6,058 nucleotides of DNA. It comes from Ruminococcus sp. GTDB lineage: Bacteria; Bacillota; Clostridia; Oscillospirales; Ruminococcaceae. The notes under the pieces were generated by a model. That model had not been told where the DNA came from. It did not search any database and saw only the letters and a list, made by a program, of their open reading frames with translations. Below are positions 1 to 5,740 of the stretch, one piece after another; the first letter of the stretch is position 1, and every line of letters starts with the position of its first letter. The stretch is from assembly GCA_029063695.1 (NCBI GenBank), contig JAIDNR010000293.1, positions 1-6,058 of the forward strand, written 5' to 3'. A program made the translations under genes and the position numbers.

Positions 1-5
1 ATCAT
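1..5 (-). CDS. Start of next gene, probably ABC permease subunit (partial)
   Basis: Only the ATG start (minus strand, 5-3) and two more bases are in the window. The start is supported by a perfect GGAGG ribosome binding site at 19-15 with 9 nt spacing, and it follows the ABC ATPase stop (25-23) by only 17 nt. Genes for ABC-2-type exporter ATPases are usually followed directly by their membrane-spanning partner, so a permease is the expected product. That identity is inference from context; no protein sequence can be read here. Confidence 0.55.
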
Positions 6-14
6 TTCTGAAAA

Positions 15-19
15 CCTCC
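15..19 (-). promoter_or_regulatory. Ribosome binding site of the gene leaving the window
   Basis: The minus strand reads TAG TTT GGAGG, then nine bases, then ATG. The GGAGG is a perfect Shine-Dalgarno core lying 4 nt after the stop of the ABC ATPase gene. It shows that a further gene is translated from the same transcript. Confidence 0.7.
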
Positions 20-22
20 AAA

Positions 23-916
23 CTATCTGTCATTTTTATAGAAGTGCATGAAATATTCCTCCAGACTGACAGAATGTTCTTCAAGCATTTTTATATTACA
101 TTCTGACACAGCAGAAATAAACCGATTGGTTTCCTCATCATCAATTACAACGGAGCATTTCAGCGCTTTTTTATCTTTTTTCTCAAATTCAAAATGCTTA
201 TCCGCAAATTTATCATAGCTTGATTTATCTGCAAATGTCAATGTAAAAACATTTTTTAAGCCATGCTTGACTTCGTCAGCGTCAACAGTTGAAACCAGTC
301 TGCCGTCCTTAATAATTGCTATCCTGTCGCAAACTGCTTCCACCTCGCTGAAAATGTGACTTGACAGCAGGATCGTCTTACCATTTTTCTTTTCCTCACG
401 AATGAAATCAATGAAAATTTCCTGCATTACCGGGTCAAGACCGCTTGTTGGTTCATCAAGCAAAAGAATGTCAGGGTCATCCATAAACACCGTGACAACT
501 GCGAGCTTTCTTTTTTCACCAATACTCATCCGCTTTACATTTCCGTCAGGATTCAACTGAAACTTATCCAGAAGAAAGCGTACTCTCTCATCATTTTTGT
601 TTTTGCGCAATCCCTGCATCATACGTATAAACTCCCACCCGTTCAGACCTTCGGGCAAAGCGACTTCTCCTGGAAGATAGCCAACATTACGCAATATTTT
701 GTAGTAGTTGTTTTCGCACTCCATACCACTTATTTTGGCATGACCACTATGTGGTTTTGAGAACCCCATTAAATGACGCATTGTTGTGGATTTTCCTGCA
801 CCATTCGGACCAAGAAATCCAAGCGTTTCTCCTTTCGCTACAGAAAAAGAAACGTCAAAAATCCCTCGTCCATGACCATAATTTTTTGTCAGATTCTGAA
901 CCTCAATTACTGCCAA
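23..916 (-). CDS. ABC transporter ATP-binding protein (ABC-2 exporter type)
   Basis: This is a 297-residue ATPase subunit that would power a separate membrane permease, most likely an exporter, at the inner face of the membrane. Visible motifs are the Walker A GPNGAGKST (36-44), a degenerate signature MSIGEKRK (130-137) in place of LSGGQ, Walker B ILLLDEP (150-156) with catalytic Glu155, the D-loop SGLD (158-161), and the H-loop SSH with His187. The usual Q-loop glutamine is replaced: the segment reads YLPGE (80-84). About 80 residues after the ATPase core (215-297) form a typical accessory C-terminal region. The start is TTG at 916, chosen because AAAGGAG lies 9 nt upstream and no ATG fits. 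The gene has its own regulatory region, with a terminator and four 11-bp repeats upstream, and leads straight into the next gene. The class is secure; the substrate is unknown. Bacitracin, lantibiotic or other peptide export are possibilities only. Confidence 0.93.
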   Translation of the reverse strand: MAVIEVQNLTKNYGHGRGIFDVSFSVAKGETLGFLGPNGAGKSTTMRHLMGFSKPHSGHAKISGMECENNYYKILRNVGYLPGEVALPEGLNGWEFIRMMQGLRKNKNDERVRFLLDKFQLNPDGNVKRMSIGEKRKLAVVTVFMDDPDILLLDEPTSGLDPVMQEIFIDFIREEKKNGKTILLSSHIFSEVEAVCDRIAIIKDGRLVSTVDADEVKHGLKNVFTLTFADKSSYDKFADKHFEFEKKDKKALKCSVVIDDEETNRFISAVSECNIKMLEEHSVSLEEYFMHFYKNDR

Positions 917-925
917 ATAAATTCA

Positions 926-932
926 CTCCTTT
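926..932 (-). promoter_or_regulatory. Ribosome binding site fixing a TTG start
   Basis: The minus strand reads AAAGGAG (932-926), then nine bases, then TTG (916-914). The strong Shine-Dalgarno match at ideal spacing, with no in-frame ATG nearby, supports initiation of the ABC ATPase at TTG. Confidence 0.75.
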
Positions 933-961
933 ATTTTTTTAAGTAATCCCTTACTACAATA

Positions 962-970
962 TCTATATTA
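962..970 (-). promoter_or_regulatory. Candidate -10 region of the ABC transporter promoter
   Basis: The minus strand reads TAATATAGA here, giving overlapping -10 candidates TAATAT (970-965) and TATAGA (967-962). No good -35 lies 16-18 bp upstream. That space is filled by the proximal 11-bp repeats, which fits an activator-dependent promoter. TAATAT lies 9 nt past the last repeat, the same distance as at the response regulator promoter. The placement is a prediction. Confidence 0.4.
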
Positions 971-979
971 ATCCTCTGT

Positions 980-1023
980 TGTTTGCGAAATGTTTGTAAA
1001 ATGTTAGAGAAATGTTAAAATCT
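980..1023 (-). promoter_or_regulatory. Four tandem 11-bp repeats, putative response regulator operator
   Basis: On the plus strand four units follow one another with exact 11-bp period: tgtttgcgaaa (980-990), tgtttgtaaaa (991-1001), tgttagagaaa (1002-1012) and tgttaaaatct (1013-1023). In the direction of transcription each unit ends in AACA, and the distal one contains TTAACA. Directly repeated half-sites one helical turn apart are the known binding pattern of OmpR/PhoB-family regulators, for example the TTAACA-like PhoP boxes of Bacillus and the 11-bp Pho box repeats of E. coli. The array lies just upstream of the predicted -10 of the ABC ATPase. The likely binder is the response regulator encoded at 5695-5024, because the same core occurs before its own gene; that assignment is inference. 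Confidence 0.7.
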
Positions 1024-1035
1024 CTTTTTTTAGAT

Positions 1036-1072
1036 ATAAAAATAACCGCACAGGTCTAAACCTGCACGGTTA
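1036..1072 (-). terminator. Intrinsic terminator after the cardiolipin synthase gene
   Basis: A 13-bp stem (1072-1060 with 1055-1043) and a 4-nt loop are followed on the minus strand by a U-rich tract (TTATTTTTAT). Two of the pairs are G-U wobbles when transcribed from the minus strand but would be A-C mismatches from the plus strand, so the hairpin is built for minus-strand RNA. It starts 24 nt after the TGA stop of the cardiolipin synthase frame and ends the five-gene operon. Confidence 0.85.
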
Positions 1073-1095
1073 CAAAGAAAAAACTATAAAATTGC

Positions 1096-2028
1096 TCATA
1101 ACATGGGAGCAAAAATTCTGACTACAGCACGAATAAAACGATTTGGCAGAGTGTCTTTCAGAGTATCTTTTTCGATCTTTTCAGATTTTGAAATCGTATC
1201 TATAATATCAGCCTTGATGTCATTGATAACATCACACTTATACAGCCAGACGCCGTTCTCAAAATGATGGACAAGACTTCTGTAATCCAGATTAATTGTA
1301 CCGATCATAGCAATCTCATCATCGGAAAGATACATCTTCGCATGAATAAATCCTGGTGTGTATTCATATATATCTGCTCCGCTGTCAATAAATCGACGGT
1401 AGCTGCTTCTTGTCATGCCAAAAACGATTTTTTTATCGGGAATATGCGGTGTTACGATCTTCACATCAATTCCCCTGACAGCGGCATTTTCAATTGCCTG
1501 ACAAAGCTCGTTGTCTATGATAAGATACGGCGTTGTGATGTACACATACTGCTTTGCCTGATTGAGCATATTCATTATCACTGCCTTACCAACTTCCTTA
1601 TCATAAATTGGTCTCGGTCCGCTGCCGAATGGTATTACAAAACCGCTATCCTCACAGCTTTCTGAGATGTAATACTGATCAACATTCTCATTTTGTTTTC
1701 TGAAATTCAATGAATAGTCAGTAAGAAACATCTTAGTAAGCTCTATAACAGCTTCTCCCTGCAAACGTATCCCGGTATCTTTCCAATGTCCGAAACGTTC
1801 CCTCTGATTGATATATTCGTCAGCGATATTTATGCCGCCTGTGTAACCAACTTTACCATCAATCACTAAAATCTTTCTATGACTGCGATTGTTGAATTCA
1901 TTATTCGCCTGACCTCTCAGCCTTGCGAACGGAACTGCACTGATACCCAGTTTTCCAAGCTGTTTGTAATAATCTCCCGGCAAAGTAGACATACAGCCGA
2001 TATCGTCATATATGACTTTCACTTTCAC
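1096..2028 (-). CDS. Cardiolipin synthase C-terminal fragment with both HKD motifs
   Basis: This is the 310-codon piece after the TAA, counted from the first plausible restart, GTG at 2028. It carries both catalytic motifs, HRKILVID (50-57) and HAKMYLSD (229-236), with the flanking GG and N-x-D-YRS elements and the normal C-terminal FAPML. Only a weak AAAAGG lies about 12 nt before the GTG, so separate translation is doubtful. If it were made, it would lack the membrane anchors and the first strand of the fold. Confidence 0.55.
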   Translation of the reverse strand: MKVKVIYDDIGCMSTLPGDYYKQLGKLGISAVPFARLRGQANNEFNNRSHRKILVIDGKVGYTGGINIADEYINQRERFGHWKDTGIRLQGEAVIELTKMFLTDYSLNFRKQNENVDQYYISESCEDSGFVIPFGSGPRPIYDKEVGKAVIMNMLNQAKQYVYITTPYLIIDNELCQAIENAAVRGIDVKIVTPHIPDKKIVFGMTRSSYRRFIDSGADIYEYTPGFIHAKMYLSDDEIAMIGTINLDYRSLVHHFENGVWLYKCDVINDIKADIIDTISKSEKIEKDTLKDTLPNRFIRAVVRIFAPML

Positions 2029-2082
2029 ACCGTTATTTGCCTTTTCTTTGAGAATATCAAGAATGGAGTTCCAGAAGATACC

Positions 2083-2658
2083 TTATTCGATTATGAAATA
2101 CTCCATAAAGATAAATTTTTCAGCATTCTTTAAGTCCTCAAGCATTGCTGAATGCATTTTTTCTCCGATCTCAAAATACTTCATCTGTGTATTCTGATAG
2201 AGATGTGTATTCGATGTTCTGCAAATCTGCAAAGCCTGTCTGTAAGCAAGAATATCCTCTTTTTCCAGTAACGCAAGCTCTTTTGTATCATCCTTGACTT
2301 TTGTGTCGTTCAGTTCTTTAAGACGTCGGATAAACTTTTTAGAAAGATTTCTTGAATAATACATAAAGTAAATCATAAATCCTGCCACAGGAATCAACAG
2401 AACAACCAGCAGCCACGGAATTTTGTAATCAGGGTTATCATTGGAATTAACGATCTGAAGTATCACAAAAATCTGCGTCAATAAAACGGCGATGCTGAAA
2501 TAAGGAATATAATACATCAATGCAATAACAATAGCCAAAACCGCTATTGTTTCCGCTGCGGTAAGCAGTATTGCAAGAATATACCGGAACGGAATATAGT
2601 TGATCTCCTTTTCCGTCTGTCTGCCGTTTTTATCATAAGCTATCACTTTCTTTTTCAC
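2083..2658 (-). CDS. Cardiolipin synthase N-terminal fragment (membrane part)
   Basis: This is the 191-codon piece before the in-frame TAA. It holds a short cytoplasmic lead, three hydrophobic segments and the linker up to the first strand of the phospholipase D fold, ending in FMEYFIIE. It contains neither HKD motif, so alone it cannot be an active synthase. If translated it would be an inert membrane fragment. Its GTG start (2658-2656) lies in the same frame as the preceding small membrane protein, separated from it by the TAG stop and three codons. Confidence 0.6.
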   Translation of the reverse strand: MKKKVIAYDKNGRQTEKEINYIPFRYILAILLTAAETIAVLAIVIALMYYIPYFSIAVLLTQIFVILQIVNSNDNPDYKIPWLLVVLLIPVAGFMIYFMYYSRNLSKKFIRRLKELNDTKVKDDTKELALLEKEDILAYRQALQICRTSNTHLYQNTQMKYFEIGEKMHSAMLEDLKNAEKFIFMEYFIIE

Positions 2659-2667
2659 ATCAGAACC

Positions 2668-3039
2668 CTACTTTTCATTTGAGATTTCTTCTGTTAGCCG
2701 CAGAATTTCCGGAGCTATTTTCTCACGCTGTTTATTTGTGACATATTTAAAAATCGGATAAGCCGCCGCAAGTATCGCCATTCCGACAACTCCTATAATC
2801 ACTCCAATAATAAACTCATCCCATTCAAGACACAAGCACATTCCGAATCCCATTATCAGCGTACCGACTATGCCTACAATAATTGAGATTATCGCGCCTT
2901 TATGGGTCACGCTTTCGTCAAGACGACGAAGTCTTTCCATTTTGGTTTCTTCGTGAGGAAGATATTTTTTACGGATATTTTCAAGCTCCGTCTGCTGCTT
3001 TGCGGAATATGTGTATTCAAATTTATCGTTGTTTTCCAT
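2668..3039 (-). CDS. Conserved small two-helix membrane protein of unknown function
   Basis: This 123-residue protein has a charged N-terminal half (YTYSAKQQTELENIRKKYLP at 10-28, then a basic MERLRRLD stretch at 34-41), two hydrophobic helices (about 49-71 and 75-95) and a charged tail (IAPEILRLTEEI). I recognise the pattern from many Firmicutes hypothetical proteins. From memory, some relatives carry a 'dihydropteridine reductase' label, but no nucleotide-binding motif supports that here. The start is ATG at 3039, not the TTG at 3057: AAAGGAG (3054-3048) stands 8 nt before the ATG and would lie inside the longer reading. It begins 1 nt after the upstream stop and ends 9 nt before cardiolipin synthase, so it belongs to the operon. 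A role in the cell envelope is inference. Confidence 0.85.
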   Translation of the reverse strand: MENNDKFEYTYSAKQQTELENIRKKYLPHEETKMERLRRLDESVTHKGAIISIIVGIVGTLIMGFGMCLCLEWDEFIIGVIIGVVGMAILAAAYPIFKYVTNKQREKIAPEILRLTEEISNEK

Positions 3040-3040
3040 T

Positions 3041-3973
3041 CTAAATGCTCCTTTCAAGAGACTTCAGATTTCTGTTTGACCTGACGATCATAAAAACCGC
3101 CATACCTGTTACGATTATACAAACTGCTGAACCTGTTATTGTATTCATCTGACGCTGCAACCTTTCACCTCCTCCGAACGCCGAAAACATCGCTGTTTGG
3201 AGTGCAAACATCGACATCACAGCGCCGGCAAGATTCAGATTTTTTGCGGCGGATAAAATTGCATTGTTACGTCTGAGAAATGAGATTATATTTGCAATTG
3301 ACGATATAAAACAATAAAACGTATACAGTGCGGATATATAAATAATATACCCTTTATATTCATAACTTCGGTTCTGCCAGATCATCTGAATTACCATTCC
3401 ACTCATGGCAAGACTGAGCAGAAACATCATTATTCCGCAGAAACGATAGCTTTTCCACTCGTGTATCTTACGTTTTATTGAATGCTTGCTTTTATCAGTA
3501 ATACGGATATTTCTGAGCAGCATAAAACGAATTGTGCTAAGCATAACGTAATAAATTCCGATTGCCCACAGCCACGCCGAACGGAACATAATTCCCGTAC
3601 CACATTTGAATAACGCATAAAAACAGTTGATTCCCAGTCCTGTATATAACGATATTTTCGCACGAAATTCCTTATCGTTCAGATACATCGATGTGTATTT
3701 ATAACGGTTCATAAATCTGCGGAACGAAACAATCGCTTTTACCTCGTCACCGTGAATGAGTTCCTTACAGCGTCTTTTGGCTCTTGGAAAATTAGCACAT
3801 AAAACTGTCAAAGCATACGCTGATAGTACATATGACAGATACGAAATCGGATTTGTGCTGCTTAAAAATACAAGGGAGATAATCACCAAAGGAAATCCGA
3901 TCAGTGAGCTTAAAACAATGATCCACACAGGCGGAAAAAGTATCTTGAAAATCATATCCTTAAACTTTTTCAT
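3041..3973 (-). CDS. Multi-spanning membrane protein of unknown function
   Basis: This is a 310-residue integral membrane protein with about seven or eight predicted hydrophobic helices: roughly 14-38, 43-62, 109-130, 133-153, 178-199, 207-232, 247-267 and 279-297. A basic, soluble-looking loop (63-105) and another Lys/Arg-rich loop (154-177) suggest cytoplasmic segments by the positive-inside rule. I see no transporter, enzyme or ABC permease motif and do not recognise the family. GAGGTG at 3987-3982 stands 8 nt before ATG 3973 but only 2 nt before the alternative ATG at 3979, so I prefer 3973; this changes the protein by two residues. The gene overlaps the histidine kinase end by 14 nt, indicating translational coupling. 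Its position right after the kinase makes a sensory accessory or an output target of the two-component system plausible; both are inference. Confidence 0.85.
   Translation of the reverse strand: MKKFKDMIFKILFPPVWIIVLSSLIGFPLVIISLVFLSSTNPISYLSYVLSAYALTVLCANFPRAKRRCKELIHGDEVKAIVSFRRFMNRYKYTSMYLNDKEFRAKISLYTGLGINCFYALFKCGTGIMFRSAWLWAIGIYYVMLSTIRFMLLRNIRITDKSKHSIKRKIHEWKSYRFCGIMMFLLSLAMSGMVIQMIWQNRSYEYKGYIIYISALYTFYCFISSIANIISFLRRNNAILSAAKNLNLAGAVMSMFALQTAMFSAFGGGERLQRQMNTITGSAVCIIVTGMAVFMIVRSNRNLKSLERSI
3048..3054 (-). promoter_or_regulatory. Ribosome binding site fixing the ATG start at 3039
   Basis: The minus strand reads AAAGGAG (3054-3048), 8 nt before ATG at 3039. It overlaps the end of the upstream membrane protein gene and rules out the in-frame TTG at 3057 as the real start. 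Confidence 0.75.
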
Positions 3974-5027
3974 CTGCATTGCACCTCAGCTTTACTGTAA
4001 ACGTGCTGCCTTTGCCTAATTCACTCTGCACCGATATTTCGCCGTCTGTTATGTCAACCACTTTTTTTACTAATGCAAGTCCCAGACCGTTTCCTTTAAA
4101 AGCATGGGAAGTGTCTCCCTGATAGAATTTCTCAAAAATATGTTTTCCTGTTTCGGCAGACATTCCACAGCCTGTATCAGAAACAGTAACAATTGCATAA
4201 TCATTTTCTTTTTTCAGCCCAACAAAAATCCGTCCGCTATTGTCCGTAAATTTAATAGCATTTGAAAACAAATTGTTCCATACAAGACTTAACAGCTCGT
4301 CGTCCGCATTGATAATAATATCCTCATCGATATCGGCATCAAGCTCAAGATTTTTCTGTTCCCATATCGTTTCAAAACCAAGCAGGCATTCGCATAGCTG
4401 TTCAGAAAGATTATAAGACTCTGTCTGGGGATATATCTGCTGATTTTCAAGCTTGTTCAGCTTTAAAATATTTGTTATCAGATTGGCAAGTCTGCGTGAA
4501 TTTTCGGTAACAGCTTTTGCGTATTCTATCCTTTCTGATTCGGGCAAATCCGAACTTTGCAGCAGCGTTCCATAATTATTGATAGCAGCCAATGGAGTTT
4601 TCAATTCGTGGGAAACGTTTGCAATAAAGTCCGTTCTCAGTGTTTCCAAGCTGCCGAGTTCTGCTGTCATTTTGTTGACCTGGTTTGCAATTACATTAAA
4701 TCCGTTTTCATCGGCAATTCCCTTGACATCAGATATCCTGACTGTGAAATCTCCTTTTGTGATCTCATTCAATCCTCTGATTATGTTTTTTACAGGACGT
4801 TCAACAGTTATTTTTCTGCGGATCGCATCAATGCTGCAAAACAAAAAGGTAAGGATCAAAACGTTCAGAAAAGTCAGCTTTGCATTCGTTTTCAATATCT
4901 CTGGCTCAAGATTCATCGACCGCAGAAAGAGCAAAAAAGAACAGGTTATCACAAAAGCCATCGAACCGAAGAAACTGAAAAATCTCATCAACGCAAAGCC
5001 GAACTTATTTAAACTACCTTTTTTCAT
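3960..5027 (-). CDS. Sensor histidine kinase, HAMP type
   Basis: This 355-residue membrane kinase autophosphorylates on histidine and passes the phosphate to the response regulator encoded just upstream. Two hydrophobic helices (about 15-36 and 51-68) enclose only some 14 external residues, so there is almost no extracytoplasmic sensor domain. A HAMP linker follows (about 72-125). The H-box FIANVSHELKTPL carries the phosphorylation site His140. The ATPase domain shows the N-box NNLFSNAIKF (251-260), G1 box DTGCGMS (284-290), F-box FEKFYQ (298-303) and G2 box GNGLGLAL (312-319), all intact. The ATG start overlaps the regulator's TGA as ATGA. The tiny outside loop suggests sensing within or near the membrane, or through a partner protein, possibly the membrane protein encoded next. 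The stimulus is unknown. Confidence 0.95.
   Translation of the reverse strand: MKKGSLNKFGFALMRFFSFFGSMAFVITCSFLLFLRSMNLEPEILKTNAKLTFLNVLILTFLFCSIDAIRRKITVERPVKNIIRGLNEITKGDFTVRISDVKGIADENGFNVIANQVNKMTAELGSLETLRTDFIANVSHELKTPLAAINNYGTLLQSSDLPESERIEYAKAVTENSRRLANLITNILKLNKLENQQIYPQTESYNLSEQLCECLLGFETIWEQKNLELDADIDEDIIINADDELLSLVWNNLFSNAIKFTDNSGRIFVGLKKENDYAIVTVSDTGCGMSAETGKHIFEKFYQGDTSHAFKGNGLGLALVKKVVDITDGEISVQSELGKGSTFTVKLRCNADEKV
3982..3987 (-). promoter_or_regulatory. Ribosome binding site inside the histidine kinase end
   Basis: GAGGTG on the minus strand lies within the last codons of the kinase gene, 8 nt before ATG 3973 and 2 nt before ATG 3979. The spacing favours the second ATG for the downstream membrane protein. 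Confidence 0.55.
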
Positions 5028-5695
5028 TTCAGCACCGCCTTGTAGCCCAACCCATGGACAGTGACTATGTCAAAATCATCGCAGCCTGCAAGTTTTTCTC
5101 TCAGCTTTCGTATATATACATCAACCGTTCTGGAGCTGCTTTCCGTTTCAACGTCCCAGAACTCGTTCATTAACTGTGAGCGTGTAAAGGTCTTTTTCGG
5201 ATATGACAGCAATTTATACAGCAGATTGAATTCACGAACAGTCAGCGGAATATCTTCACCGTCAATGACTGCGGTACGTTCTTCTGCATCAAGAGTGAGT
5301 TTTCCTACTATAAGTTTTTTTGAATTAGCGATTTTTGCCCTGCGCAGTAATGCGCCAATTTTCAAGAGAAGCTCATCGAGGTCTATCGGCTTTACCATAT
5401 AATCATCAATACCGATCCTATAACCTCGCTGTTTGGAAGTAAAATCGTCCCTTGCCGTCATAAAAAGAATCGGAATTTCCTGATTAAGGGAGCGTACAGT
5501 TTCTGCAAATTCAAAGCCGTCAATTTTCGGCATCATAATATCGGATATAATAAGGTCGAAAACATTGCCATACATTTCGTTGTATGCGTCGTTTGCATCA
5601 AGGCATCCGACTGTATCATAGCCGTTTTTGTTAAGATAAGTACATACAGTTTTATTCAGCTCTTTATCGTCCTCTACAAGCAGTATTTTAAACAT
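5024..5695 (-). CDS. Response regulator, OmpR/PhoB family
   Basis: This 223-residue two-domain transcription regulator is the partner of the adjacent kinase. The receiver domain (1-118) has the acidic pocket Glu8-Asp9-Asp10, phosphoacceptor Asp52 in ISDIMMPKIDG, Thr80 and Lys102 in MVKP. The winged-helix DNA-binding domain (about 125-223) has the typical LTVREFNLLYKLL and SRTVDVYIRKLREKL segments. I choose ATG 5695 over the in-frame TTG at 5701: GGAGG (5707-5703) is 7 nt from the ATG but only 1 nt from the TTG. The gene overlaps the kinase by 4 nt (ATGA). It is the first gene of the operon and is preceded by two 11-bp TTAACA repeats, so autoregulation is likely. The same type of repeat precedes the ABC transporter gene at 916. 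Confidence 0.96.
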   Translation of the reverse strand: MFKILLVEDDKELNKTVCTYLNKNGYDTVGCLDANDAYNEMYGNVFDLIISDIMMPKIDGFEFAETVRSLNQEIPILFMTARDDFTSKQRGYRIGIDDYMVKPIDLDELLLKIGALLRRAKIANSKKLIVGKLTLDAEERTAVIDGEDIPLTVREFNLLYKLLSYPKKTFTRSQLMNEFWDVETESSSRTVDVYIRKLREKLAGCDDFDIVTVHGLGYKAVLK

Positions 5696-5702
5696 ATTCA
5701 AG

Positions 5703-5707
5703 CCTCC
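5703..5707 (-). promoter_or_regulatory. Ribosome binding site of the response regulator gene
   Basis: GGAGG on the minus strand lies 7 nt before ATG 5695. It settles the start choice against the TTG two codons upstream. Confidence 0.75.
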
Positions 5708-5725
5708 GTTTTCTGAATTTTACTT

Positions 5726-5731
5726 ATCATA
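5726..5731 (-). promoter_or_regulatory. Candidate -10 of the two-component operon promoter
   Basis: TATGAT on the minus strand differs from TATAAT at one base. It lies 9 nt past the proximal 11-bp repeat and 30 nt before the ATG. The sequence 17 bp upstream is a poor -35, so activation through the repeats is plausible. This is a prediction only. Confidence 0.4.
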
Positions 5732-5740
5732 ACATACTAA

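Larger units (their letters stand above)
1096..2658 (-). pseudogene. cls: Cardiolipin synthase gene interrupted by one in-frame TAA
   Basis: Cardiolipin synthase is a membrane phospholipase D-family enzyme that joins two phosphatidylglycerols to give cardiolipin and glycerol. Reading through the TAA at 2085-2083 gives about 520 residues, within or just above the usual Firmicutes length. Three hydrophobic segments (about 26-49, 52-70 and 81-100) and the DNPDYKIPW stretch mark the typical N-terminal PLDc_N domain. Two HKD motifs follow: HRKILVID (His260, Lys262, Asp267) and HAKMYLSD (His439, Lys441, Asp446). The interruption falls in the conserved stretch FMEYFIIE-stop-GIFW, where relatives usually have a second Glu, so one GAA-to-TAA change explains it. 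No frameshift is involved. The start is GTG at 2658, 9 nt after the preceding stop, with a weak AGGG site. It is the last gene of the operon. It may be a recent null allele, strain polymorphism or sequencing error. Confidence 0.88.

Noticed and set aside
980..1023. Short CRISPR-like or mobile-element repeat
   Set aside because: The units are 11 bp and contiguous without spacers, and they sit at a promoter; this fits regulator half-sites, not a CRISPR array or transposon end.
1264..1665. Plus-strand open frame of 133 codons opposite cardiolipin synthase
   Set aside because: It is antisense to the catalytic part of cardiolipin synthase, is Cys/His/Ile-rich with no domain pattern, and has no supporting gene context.
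2029..2085. Frameshift as the cause of the broken cardiolipin synthase
   Set aside because: The 18 codons between the TAA and the downstream GTG are in the same frame and translate to the expected family sequence (GIFWNSILDILKEK...), so no base is missing or added.
2083..2085. Genome-wide reassignment of TAA to an amino acid
   Set aside because: TAA ends the histidine kinase (3962-3960) and the upstream small gene (5824-5822) at sensible places, and TAG and TGA are also used as stops.
2668..3039. Dihydropteridine reductase activity for the 123-residue protein
   Set aside because: There is no Rossmann or flavin/NAD-binding motif; the protein is two membrane helices with charged ends.
4557..5064. 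Long plus-strand open frames opposite the histidine kinase
   Set aside because: Two overlapping plus-strand frames of about 150-160 codons lie antisense to an intact, motif-complete kinase gene and have no recognisable domain; they are coding shadows.
5696..5701. TTG at 5701 as start of the response regulator
   Set aside because: The GGAGG would be only 1 nt away; ATG 5695 has 7 nt spacing and starts the usual MxKILLVEDD sequence.
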